This document shows positions 18,051-26,358 of a DNA stretch of 64,000 bases, in pieces. Source of the DNA: Moorena producens 3L (lineage in GTDB: Bacteria; Cyanobacteriota; Cyanobacteriia; Cyanobacteriales; Coleofasciculaceae); NCBI RefSeq assembly GCF_000211815.1, contig NZ_GL890973.1, forward strand, positions 120,251 through 184,250, written 5' to 3'. Each line of letters starts with the position of its first letter. The first letter of the stretch is position 1. A program made the translations under genes and the position numbers. The notes below the pieces were generated by a model. It saw only the letters and a list, made by a program, of their open reading frames with translations. It searched no databases and was not told where the DNA came from.

Positions 18051-19028
18051 ATGATATTAGCAGGTGACTTAGGCGGAACAAATTGCCGATTAGCGGTATT
18101 TGACGAGAACCTCTCTATAGTCCAAAAAAGCACTTATAAGTGTAAAGACTATCACAGTTTTGAAGATCTGGTTGGGGCTTTCGTTAAAAGCTGTGAGCAT
18201 CCCATTAAAATTGCTTGTTTCGGCTTACCTGGTCCAATACAGGAAGGTGTGTGTAAATTGACTAATTTACCTTGGGATAAAGTAGAAGCGGCTAAATTAG
18301 TTTCAGTTACCGGTGTTCCGGTTAGTTTGCTCAACGATGTAGAAGCCAATGCTTATGGCATAGAAACCCTAAAGGATGATGAGTTAGTTACTCTTAATGT
18401 CGGCACTAAAATACCAGGGGGCAATCGAGCAGTAGTATCACCTGGTACTGGCTTGGGAGAAGCAGCAACCGTTGAGGTGGAAGGTCGAGTTCATGCGATC
18501 GCATCTGAAGGTGGGAGTACTGACTTTGCTCCTTTGGATGAGCTTCAAGTGGGACTGATGCGTTATGTTCAGCAAGAATACAAGCGGGTTAGCTACGAGA
18601 TTCTTCTAGGAGGTCCTGGGTTAGTTCGTATGTATAATTATTTGCGGGATAGCGGTCATGGCAACACCCCTGAATGGTTAGCAGAAGAAATGAGCAAAGG
18701 AGAGCCAGCTGCAGCAATTAGTAATGCAGCTCTGGCCAATAAATGTCCCCTTTGTGTGCAAGCTTTAGAGATGTTTGTCTCAATCTTGGCATCTGAAGCC
18801 GCAAATGCTGCCCTTAAGTTTTTCGCAACTGGCGGTGTTTATATCGGTGGAGGGATTCCCCCTCGCATTCTCGATAAGCTGCGTGAACCTCTGTTTATGG
18901 AAAATTTTATTAATAAGGATAAGATGGTAGATTTGCTGAAGTCTATTCCTATCTATGTGATTCTTAATGACCAGGCCGCTTTGCAGGGTGCTGCTTGGTA
19001 TGCTCGCAGAAGTCTATCTTCAACATAA
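18051..19028 (+). CDS. glk: Glucokinase
   Basis: Bacterial glucokinase of the Glk (PF02685) family, 325 residues, the usual length. Seen: the phosphate-binding N-terminus AGDLGGTN, the LLNDVEANAYG catalytic segment (Asp near residue 96), the VSPGTGLGEA adenosine-site block and the GGVYIGGGIPPRI signature near the C-terminus. It phosphorylates glucose to glucose-6-phosphate in the cytoplasm. Here it closes a cassette of two dehydrogenases, an aminotransferase and a hexose-phosphate-type phosphatase, so it may supply pathway precursor rather than serve housekeeping metabolism. Confidence 0.92.
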   Translation: MILAGDLGGTNCRLAVFDENLSIVQKSTYKCKDYHSFEDLVGAFVKSCEHPIKIACFGLPGPIQEGVCKLTNLPWDKVEAAKLVSVTGVPVSLLNDVEANAYGIETLKDDELVTLNVGTKIPGGNRAVVSPGTGLGEAATVEVEGRVHAIASEGGSTDFAPLDELQVGLMRYVQQEYKRVSYEILLGGPGLVRMYNYLRDSGHGNTPEWLAEEMSKGEPAAAISNAALANKCPLCVQALEMFVSILASEAANAALKFFATGGVYIGGGIPPRILDKLREPLFMENFINKDKMVDLLKSIPIYVILNDQAALQGAAWYARRSLSST

Positions 19029-19162
19029 CTAATCCTAATTTATTAATAGGTAAGCATGTTATAGCAGTTCTCAATCCAGTGAAAACTGCTATACCAATTA
19101 CCAATTACCGACTAACCCAATTACCGACTAAATAATTATAGCATCCATAACGGAAAATGGTC

Positions 19163-20128
19163 TTAGGTGTTTTGTTCCTTAATACTTGGCTTATCAGCAC
19201 CTTTGCCAGTTTTTGCTAGATATATTCCCTCTATAATCACAGCAAAAGCTAGTATGTTAAGAATACTTAGGCTTTCTGAAAATAGAATCCAGGCCAGAAT
19301 AGCGCCAACGATTGGATCAAGAAGCAGCACTAAGGAAACAAAGCCTGAAGAAAAATTCTTGAGGCTGTATACTACTAAACCATGTCCCACAGCTTCGCAG
19401 ACAAGAGCTAGGGAAATCACTGCTAACCATCCTGACCAAGAAATCGGGAAAATTTGATCGCTGAATATCAGAACCACTGGGATCATAAACAGTGTTCCCA
19501 AAGCACAGCGCCAAATCAGTATTCCTTCTACAGAAAACTTGGTTCGCAGTTGTTCTAGTAGTAAAAAGTTTACTGCATAAAATACAGAAGATGCTAAGGC
19601 CGCAGTATCACCGATAAAATTATTGGAGGATTTTAGCAAATCCTCAATTTGTATAGTAGTTGCCCCTAACAATGCAAGTAGCAGACCAATGAGGAATCTA
19701 CGGTCGAAACGTTGCTTAAATACTAACCATCCTCCTATAGTAGCGAAAAATGGTGTTATGGATCCTAGGACATTGCTATTAGCAACGCTCGTCTGAGTTA
19801 AGGACCAAGTCCATAGAAATCTACCACTCAGATGAGAGATCGCTACGCCTACCAAAAGTAAGATATCGACAATTTTGTAACCTGACTGTGGTTCAGAGTT
19901 CTTCTGGGATGTTTGAGTACGTACTTGGCTGAATCCATTCCACAAACCAAAGACTAGAGTAGCTATCCAAAGACGATTGAATACTGTGGCATTAGCACTT
20001 ATTTCTTGAAGAGAAAACCTGATTAAGATGGCTGTTATAGATAAAGCAAGTAAGGCAATTACTAATAATAGTATTGGTAGTAATTCTGATGTTTGCTCTC
20101 TATTGTATTCTGTTACTATCGCTTTCAT
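19163..20128 (-). CDS. EamA/DMT-family transporter (321 aa)
   Basis: About ten hydrophobic membrane segments in two EamA-type halves (the first contains NATVFNRLWIATLVF; the second begins near NFIGDTAALASSVFYAVNFLL). The family exports small metabolites such as amino acids, sugars or nucleosides. It faces the cassette at its 3' side, converging with glk. Placement next to a biosynthetic cassette suggests product export or self-protection, by inference. Confidence 0.88.
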   Translation of the reverse strand: MKAIVTEYNREQTSELLPILLLVIALLALSITAILIRFSLQEISANATVFNRLWIATLVFGLWNGFSQVRTQTSQKNSEPQSGYKIVDILLLVGVAISHLSGRFLWTWSLTQTSVANSNVLGSITPFFATIGGWLVFKQRFDRRFLIGLLLALLGATTIQIEDLLKSSNNFIGDTAALASSVFYAVNFLLLEQLRTKFSVEGILIWRCALGTLFMIPVVLIFSDQIFPISWSGWLAVISLALVCEAVGHGLVVYSLKNFSSGFVSLVLLLDPIVGAILAWILFSESLSILNILAFAVIIEGIYLAKTGKGADKPSIKEQNT

Positions 20129-20230
20129 TTTTTGGTGTTAGATGCTGACTAAAAATACCGTAATTTGTAAGTATTTAGCTATCAAATGATAGCTAAATTA
20201 AGGCAATCATTGGGTTGATCAACCTAGGAG

Positions 20231-20257
20231 AGTATAGACGTTAGAGTTAACGTCTAT
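20231..20257. promoter_or_regulatory. Perfect hairpin TATAGACGTTA / TTAACGTCTATA
   Basis: A stem of about 11 bp with a 3-4 nt loop, in the promoter region of the minus-strand EamA gene (start 20128). It could be an operator, attenuator or stray terminator; the sequence alone does not decide. Confidence 0.4.
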
Positions 20258-20717
20258 AGAGGAGAGGTTTTTTCCTCGTGGGTGATGCTGACGTTACTTG
20301 GGTCTTTTTGGTCTGTTATCTTACACTCATCATGAATAGCTGATTAGCTGATAGCTTAGTATAGTTTAGCTAAGCTATAACCTACTATTCTGCTCCAAAT
20401 AAATAATAGTCTAATCATAAAGTATCCTGCTCACCAAATCAAAGGTAATCAGTATCAAATTTTTATATCACGTCTGGAGGATTAGTGATGATTAACAATA
20501 TCGTAATTTTTATTATGGACAATTAAACGGATTTGATATAGTATCCTGTCCGATAGTATTGGCAATGTATCCCAGAGTTAGGCTTACTATTATTGCGATA
20601 TGGCGATATAGCGTTCGCGAAGGGTCGGGCTTTGCCCGAATCGCACTATTATTGCGTTCCCGTAGCGGCTCTGAAGGAGCATCCCTTTGGGGTGATCGGG
20701 CGACCATCCCTAAAGCA

Positions 20718-20758
20718 CGACGAGGCATTCTTTGAACAACTGTTGGGTCGGTTTATCC
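20718..20758 (+). pseudogene. Fragment duplicated from the cassette dehydrogenase
   Basis: 41 bp identical to 15932-15972 inside the zinc dehydrogenase gene (the DEAFFEQLLGRFI segment). The 25 bp upstream is recognisably similar but degraded (GCGACCATCC... against GCGATCGCATCC...). After the identity the frame ends at TGA. It is the remains of a second copy of the gene. Confidence 0.7.
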
Positions 20759-20935
20759 TCTGAACCTCAGTCGCGAGCCTTTGAGCCTAATCAGTGAATC
20801 CGATATCTGCTACACTCTACCGGATCTGGTATAATAGAGGATTATCAGTAACTACCCAAGTAATTTGGGATCATTTCCCATTCTCTTGTCTACCATTAAA
20901 GTGGCAACTAATCCAGAAAATTCCTAACTAAACGG

Positions 20936-22306
20936 GCAAGGGGTCTCCCGTTATAATCTTTGATAAGCGCGGGAGGGGAATTGCCCGACGGGGTATCTTG
21001 GTTCTCAACAGTACGCAAGTAGTACAATCACATTATGCTGTTAACTTACTGCTATCGAATCAAGCCTAGTGACGAACAGATAGCCATCATGGAGAGATGG
21101 CTTGAATTGTTGCGTCGTCACTGGAACTATGCTCTAGGGCAACGGCTTGACTGGCTCAAGCGGACTAGAACCCCGATTGACCGTTGCAGTCTTGTGAGTG
21201 AGCCGATTGGTGAAATTCCGGAACCTGTCAACTACTACACCCAGCAAGCCGCCCTTAAAGAAACTAAGCGGTGGTTCCCTGAGTACAAACAAATCTACAC
21301 AGAAACTCAGCAGGTTAACCTACAACGGCTTAATAAAGCATGGGATAGATGGCGAAAACCTGATGTTAATGGTCAACGAGGGGGACGACCACGGTTTAAG
21401 AAAACTGGTGACTTGCGATCTTTTGTATTCCCACGGGTTAACAATTCCAGAGCGGGAGCACATCTAAAAGATGGAGTGCTTGAGCTGAGTCGGATTGGTG
21501 AGATACCTGTGGTAATGCACAGACCTATACCGGACGGTTTCACTCTCAAACAATGCACTATCGTTAAAAAAGCAGACGGTTGGTATTGTTGCATTTCAAT
21601 GAAAGATGATACTGTCCCTGAGTTTCTTCCTGTAGATTCAGTTAAATCGTCTGTTGGTATTGATGTGGGTTTAGAAAAATTTTTAACCACATCAGATGGT
21701 GAGGCTATTGCAATTCCTCAGTTTTACCGAAAGGCTCAAGACAAGTTAGCAAAAGCCCAACGGGTTATGTCGCGTCGTGTTAAGGGTTCTAAAAACTGGG
21801 AAAAAGCTAAGAATCAAGTGGCTTTATTGCACCTTCATTTAACCCGTTGCCGAAAGGAATTTCATTATCAAGTTGCTCATTGGTTATGTAGTAATTACGA
21901 CCTGATTGCTCATGAAGATTTAAACATCAAAGGACTTGCCAGAACAAAACTGGCCAAATCAATACATGATGCGGCGTGGGGGGCATTTATGGAAATTTTA
22001 CAAGCAGTAGCGGTCAAACGCGGTTTGTTACTCCAGAAAGTTGACCCCCGTCGGACAAGTATTGAGTGCTTCAATTGTGGATCTAGGGCCCTTGAAAAGT
22101 TTAAGTGAGCGCGTTCATCATTGTTCCAGTTGTGGTGTTTCGATTGACCGTGACTGGAACAGTGGTATCAACATTTTGAATCGTGCGTTAATGGCGGTTG
22201 GACTGCCGCTGAATGGCTGTGGTAAATCGATACAAGATATTGAGGATCAGCAAGTCTCATTTGTAAATCTGAGAAGCCTACATCATAATCTTTGATTTGA
22301 TGTAGG
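20936..22306 (+). mobile_element. IS200/IS605-type element carrying only tnpB
   Basis: Left end: a hairpin around TCTCCCG...CGGGAGG at 20942-20976, about 60 bp before tnpB. Right end: a perfect 9-bp stem CCTACATCA/TGATGTAGG at 22277-22306 just after the gene, where IS605 right ends and omega-RNA 3' hairpins lie. No tnpA is present. The element stops 38 bp upstream of the beta-CASP nuclease gene. Confidence 0.65.
21035..22295 (+). pseudogene. TnpB RNA-guided nuclease, frameshifted near the C-terminus
   Basis: Frame 1 (21035-22108) holds the OrfB N-terminal domain, the RuvC-I Asp (VGIDVGLEKF), the RuvC-II Glu (IAHEDLNIKGL), and the first half of the zinc ribbon (CFNCG). A second frame then gives LKSLSERVHHCSSCGVSIDR and the final RuvC Asp in DRDWNSGINIL. 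The join lies in GGGCCC at 22089-22094 and needs one base less, so a 1-bp expansion is the likely lesion. Without the third RuvC Asp the frame-1 product should be inactive. Family length is about 400 residues, matching the repaired protein. Confidence 0.85.
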
Positions 22307-22343
22307 AATAGTCACACAGTCCACTGCTAATGGCACTACAGCG

Positions 22344-24947
22344 ATGACCAACACCATCCAATGCACCTTAACTGGAAACATCGAGTCAGTAGCTCAGGTA
22401 AACTATCTCCTAAGTCAGGATGGCCTTCGATTCAAAATCAAAACCTTACCCACTGATGAGATTCCTACTGGAATCCATTCCTGGCAAGTCGCCCCTAATA
22501 CTAGCTCAGATGGTGTAATTGGCTCTCTCTACCTAGAAGCGATGACTGAGACAGTCCAGGAGGAGCAATGGTTAATCGCTGGCAGAGTCGTGCAGTTAGG
22601 CAAACGGGGACAGTTTGTACAACTTAAAGTGTCCAGACCAGGACAGAAAACCCTAAAAATCAGTGTCTTAGGCTCTAGCAAGCACATGAAAATTGGGGAA
22701 CTGTGGGAAGTAGTTGCTAAGCGCCAACGGGATACCCTGATTTTACATCGAGCTTTACCCCAAGTAGAGCACAATTCCAATAGCCGCCCAGCTTCGAAGA
22801 AAAACCGCAGCCACAAACCGGTCGAGTCTAGGAAGTATAAACATGAGTCAACATTTCAACAAACCCAAACAACCTTGTTACAGCAGGCTCTGACCAGGCT
22901 ATCAGATGACCTAAATCCCTCCAAATCCACACTAGCTGCTCCCCCGACGGAAACCATTGATAGAGTCTTAGCCACGTTGAAACAGAAAACTGGTGTCAAC
23001 GATTGGCAATTAGACTTGCCTAAACAGCGAGGTCGAACAAGATGGGAATGGGAAGCGTTCTCCCCTTCAACCCAGCAACAAGCACGAGTGAGTTTGAAGG
23101 GAAACTATATCCATGTATATTATTACCAGTTTCCGGATATCCCATCTGCAAGTGTTGATTCTCAATCCTATGATCGTTTAATTGTTACTCCTTTAGGAGC
23201 AGCTAGAAGCATTGGTGCCAGTTGTTTCAAAATTCTGATTGGTCCCTATGAAGTAGTTTTAGACTGTGGCACTCGACCCAAAGGCTACGACCCTTTGCCC
23301 GCGTTGGACTATCTGGATAATCCTAACCTGCTCCTGATCTCCCATAGCCATCAAGACCACCTTGGTGCTGTCCCCGTCTTTCACAGCCGCTACCCTGGTG
23401 CGCGGATGATTTCCACTCATGGCACCAGAGAAATTGCCCATGTCATGCTCAGGGATGGACTGAAGATACAGCAACTGAATGAAGACTCTCCCGAGTTATT
23501 TGATGAGGCCGATTTAGAACAAACCTTGTTTCAATTGGAAACTCAACCAGTAGGCAAAGACTTTGAGCCCTTACCAGGACTAATGGTAAGGTTTATCAAT
23601 GCCGGGCATATCTTGGGTGCGGCTTGTATCTATCTGCGCTATAAGGATATGTCTTTACTCTACACCGGAGACTTCCACACCACCAATAGTCGCACCACTA
23701 ACGGATTGAATTTAGCTGAGCTTCCTGAAGCGGATATTTTAATTACTGAGTCTACCTATGGTTCCTCTGTCCACCCCGCTAGAAGAAATCAAGAAACTGC
23801 ATTGATGGAATCCATTGCTGAAGTAGTGCAAGCTGGGGGCAATGTCTTGATTCCCTCTTTTGCCTTGGGTAGAGCTCAGGAAATCTTGTTAGGGATCCGC
23901 ACCTCCAAGTTATTTAATAAATTAACAGTTCCCATCTTTGTGGATGGATTGGTCAGAGCAGTCACAGAGGTATTTCGAGAAAACCTGGACTTGTTACCTG
24001 TTCCAGTTCAAAACTTAGTTAAGATTAACGGCCAGGAACCATTCTTTGATAAAACCAGTACACCCCCGATTATTTCTATCGAACACTTTCGGGAACGTCC
24101 GATTGCGATCGCAAAACCCAGTGTAATTGTGGCCAGTTCCGGTATGCTGACCGGTGGACCTTCAGTCTATTATGCCTCAGTACTGCTAGAGCGAGAGAAT
24201 GCTGCCATCTTTATTTCTGGCTACACTGATGAAGAATCCCCTGGCCGACTCCTGCAAAGTCTCAAGACTGGGGACACTATTGAACTAGATGGGAAACCAA
24301 TTACCGTCAAAGCTCAAATCAAACGGTTTAACCTCTCTGCCCATACCGATAAGGTGGGACTCGGACAAGTAATCAACAAGGTAAAGCCCAAGCACCTAGT
24401 CTTAATTCACGGAGAATTAGAAGCCTTACACCAAGTAGCCCGGTCTGGAGACAATCAGTCCTTGTTCTATATTCATATTCCTGCTGTGGGGGATAAAATT
24501 GAATTAGGAGTAGCACCGGAACAGCTTTCCCGACAGCAGCTTGCTAAGATTCAGCAACCCCAAGAGTTTGACGTGATGGTGGAGACCTTTGGGACCGATG
24601 CTTGGTTGCGAGTTCCCGAAGAGGTAGTGGAAAAAGACCCTCGATGGCAGACCTTGAGTATCAGCGGCATTATCAAAGCGCGATGGGATGGTGTGAATCT
24701 CAAGCTTGCTCCCATGCAACCGGAAATGATACTTCAGGAAGAAGAAATTGAAGCAGGGCTTAAGAGTGGAAAGGATTGCTGTGCCGTGTGTCAGTTTTTC
24801 AGTGGTAGATTTTGTGAATCTCCTGATAGTCCTTTGTTTGAGCGGAGGGTTGATCCCTTGGCAATCTGTGATCAATTTCAATCTAAAGTCCAGGATTTGT
24901 CAACTCTTGACACTGACCTTCTGTTGGCAGAGGAAGTTGATTACTAG
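22344..24947 (+). CDS. Beta-CASP metallo-beta-lactamase-fold nuclease (COG1236/YSH1-like), 867 aa
   Basis: The core carries the MBL motif SHSHQDHLG (His334, His336, Asp338, His339), an INAGHILGAA block, TGDFHT, and the beta-CASP stretch (LITESTYGSS, GGNVLIPSFALGRAQE, later SAHTDK). These define CPSF73-like RNA endo/exonucleases. Unusual parts: a 250-residue N-terminal extension with an OB-like segment and a basic linker, and a C-terminal tail with a CCAVC...C...C cysteine cluster near residues 812-840 that may bind metal. Family cores are usually 450-550 residues. Likely role: RNA processing or decay. A tnpB element sits immediately upstream and may have displaced its promoter. Confidence 0.9.
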   Translation: MTNTIQCTLTGNIESVAQVNYLLSQDGLRFKIKTLPTDEIPTGIHSWQVAPNTSSDGVIGSLYLEAMTETVQEEQWLIAGRVVQLGKRGQFVQLKVSRPGQKTLKISVLGSSKHMKIGELWEVVAKRQRDTLILHRALPQVEHNSNSRPASKKNRSHKPVESRKYKHESTFQQTQTTLLQQALTRLSDDLNPSKSTLAAPPTETIDRVLATLKQKTGVNDWQLDLPKQRGRTRWEWEAFSPSTQQQARVSLKGNYIHVYYYQFPDIPSASVDSQSYDRLIVTPLGAARSIGASCFKILIGPYEVVLDCGTRPKGYDPLPALDYLDNPNLLLISHSHQDHLGAVPVFHSRYPGARMISTHGTREIAHVMLRDGLKIQQLNEDSPELFDEADLEQTLFQLETQPVGKDFEPLPGLMVRFINAGHILGAACIYLRYKDMSLLYTGDFHTTNSRTTNGLNLAELPEADILITESTYGSSVHPARRNQETALMESIAEVVQAGGNVLIPSFALGRAQEILLGIRTSKLFNKLTVPIFVDGLVRAVTEVFRENLDLLPVPVQNLVKINGQEPFFDKTSTPPIISIEHFRERPIAIAKPSVIVASSGMLTGGPSVYYASVLLERENAAIFISGYTDEESPGRLLQSLKTGDTIELDGKPITVKAQIKRFNLSAHTDKVGLGQVINKVKPKHLVLIHGELEALHQVARSGDNQSLFYIHIPAVGDKIELGVAPEQLSRQQLAKIQQPQEFDVMVETFGTDAWLRVPEEVVEKDPRWQTLSISGIIKARWDGVNLKLAPMQPEMILQEEEIEAGLKSGKDCCAVCQFFSGRFCESPDSPLFERRVDPLAICDQFQSKVQDLSTLDTDLLLAEEVDY

Positions 24948-25005
24948 CAGGAGCGCTCTCCTACTCAATATCTCCGAGATTTTCCCGAGCTTATCCATTT
25001 AAAAA

Positions 25006-25076
25006 AGGCGGCACCCAGATTCGAACTGGGGATAAAGGCTTTGCAGGCCCCTGCCTTACCACTTGGCTATGCCGCC
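25006..25076 (-). tRNA. trnC: tRNA-Cys (GCA)
   Basis: The minus strand folds as a 71-nt cloverleaf: acceptor GGCGGCA pairing with TGCCGCC, anticodon loop CTGCAAA (anticodon GCA), T-loop GTTCGAATC, and discriminator T as expected for tRNA-Cys. CCA is not encoded. A T-tract follows the 3' end. Confidence 0.97.
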
Positions 25077-25209
25077 ACTAGTTTCTTATTATATCATACT
25101 ATTTCTGTTTAATTACCCATATTACAAATTTTTCCGCGTCCAGTGCGTCCCCTTTCTCCGGTGCTGACCTAGTCAACGAAGACGCAAAGAACGCTTATAA
25201 GTAGTTTTT

Positions 25210-26052
25210 TTACTGGTTAATGCTACCGTTAGGCCAAGTTACCTGATTTAGATTAGTATTCTCGAAATTAGCACCATTGGTCATAGCATCCCTGAGATCA
25301 GACCTTTCTAAGTCTGCCCTCGCCAGATCGGTACCATTGAGATTGGCACCAGTCAAGTTAGATCCTTTTAAATCTGTATTACTTAAATTGGCACCAGTCA
25401 GGTTAGCACCGCTTAAATCCGCATTGGCTAAATCTGCTCCAGCAAAATCGGCACCAGTGAGATTGGCATTACTTAAGTTAGCCTGACTTAAATCAGCACG
25501 GCTGAAATTAGCACCAGTCAGGTTAGCATTAGTCAAATCTGCTCCTGACAAGTCCACATTCGTACAATCTGCTCCACTTAGGTTAGCACCGCTGAGGTAT
25601 TTATCGATCAGGGGTGTACACTTATTAATATGCCCTGACCCTAGATTATCCCCAAACGCTGTGGATTGGTCTTGAGGCACACTTACCTCTGTTGGCGCTG
25701 CTTCTGGGACTGGTGTAGATTCCAATAGCTCCGCTTCTGCGACTCGTCTAGGTTCTACAAAATTAGCTAACCATCCTATACCCGCAAGAGCGAGTAAGAC
25801 TGTACCCATACCAATCAACATCAGACCAGACCGATTACTATGATGTTTGGGGAGTAGGGATTTAGAATGCGATCGCTTTTTAATCTCAGCAAGGGCTTTT
25901 TCCATAAATTCTGGCGGAATTTGTGCCTCTTTACCTGCTTCAATCAACTCCTTTACAGAATAGCTTTGGTTGTGCTGAGCATAGAGTTGAGCCGCTAGGG
26001 CGAATACTTGGTGGGCTTGGTCTTCAGGGATACGATCTTTTGGGAGTTTCAT
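25210..26052 (-). CDS. Membrane-anchored pentapeptide-repeat protein (280 aa)
   Basis: Residues 1-65 form a charged, helical cytoplasmic region; 76-97 form one transmembrane segment; 100-150 are a Pro/Glu-rich linker; about 152-270 are A(D/N)LXX pentapeptide repeats (SGANLSGADCTNVDLSGADL and onward) expected to fold as a right-handed quadrilateral beta-helix. Such proteins are abundant in cyanobacteria and mostly of unknown function. Topology suggests the repeat domain lies outside the cytoplasm. An isolated gene with its own upstream region. Confidence 0.9.
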   Translation of the reverse strand: MKLPKDRIPEDQAHQVFALAAQLYAQHNQSYSVKELIEAGKEAQIPPEFMEKALAEIKKRSHSKSLLPKHHSNRSGLMLIGMGTVLLALAGIGWLANFVEPRRVAEAELLESTPVPEAAPTEVSVPQDQSTAFGDNLGSGHINKCTPLIDKYLSGANLSGADCTNVDLSGADLTNANLTGANFSRADLSQANLSNANLTGADFAGADLANADLSGANLTGANLSNTDLKGSNLTGANLNGTDLARADLERSDLRDAMTNGANFENTNLNQVTWPNGSINQ

Positions 26053-26358
26053 AGTTATTTGGAGCGTTGGGAAGCCAGTTAGAGCTGAGATAGTATCAGC
26101 GTCAGGCTGTCAAGCCTTTCAGTTTCTAATCTAGCAAGCCAGACTTTCAAGTGTTAATGGTTGGTTAATCGAGGTTGGTGACCTCACGGCTAAACTGATC
26201 ACGGAAGTGAGGGTAATCTATCCCGCCAGTCAATAAACTTACCTTAAAGTGACGCTGGGCCTATGGTTAATTAGCGTATGCTTTGGATTTATTCTTCTGT
26301 ATCTTGCTAATACTTGCTAATATAATGAGATCTGTTCGCTCATTTCGCTCATAGTAAC

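Larger units (their letters stand above)
20129..20935. other. Noncoding region with hairpins and gene debris
   Basis: About 800 bp without a convincing gene. It contains a palindrome TTTAGCTATC/GATAGCTAAA near 20166-20189, the hairpin at 20231-20257, a Shine-Dalgarno-led 12-codon ORF (GGAGG 20476-20480, ATG 20488) that may be a cut gene start, GC-rich repeats at 20603-20720, and a 41-bp copy of part of the upstream dehydrogenase gene. Confidence 0.6.

Noticed and set aside
20488..20526. 12-codon ORF after a good GGAGG
   Set aside because: Possible leader peptide or cut gene start, but there is no downstream gene it could regulate and no conservation evidence.
25277..25486. Plus-strand ORF of Leu/Lys/Ala/Pro repeats
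   Set aside because: Antisense shadow of the pentapeptide-repeat gene; its periodicity comes from the real gene on the minus strand.
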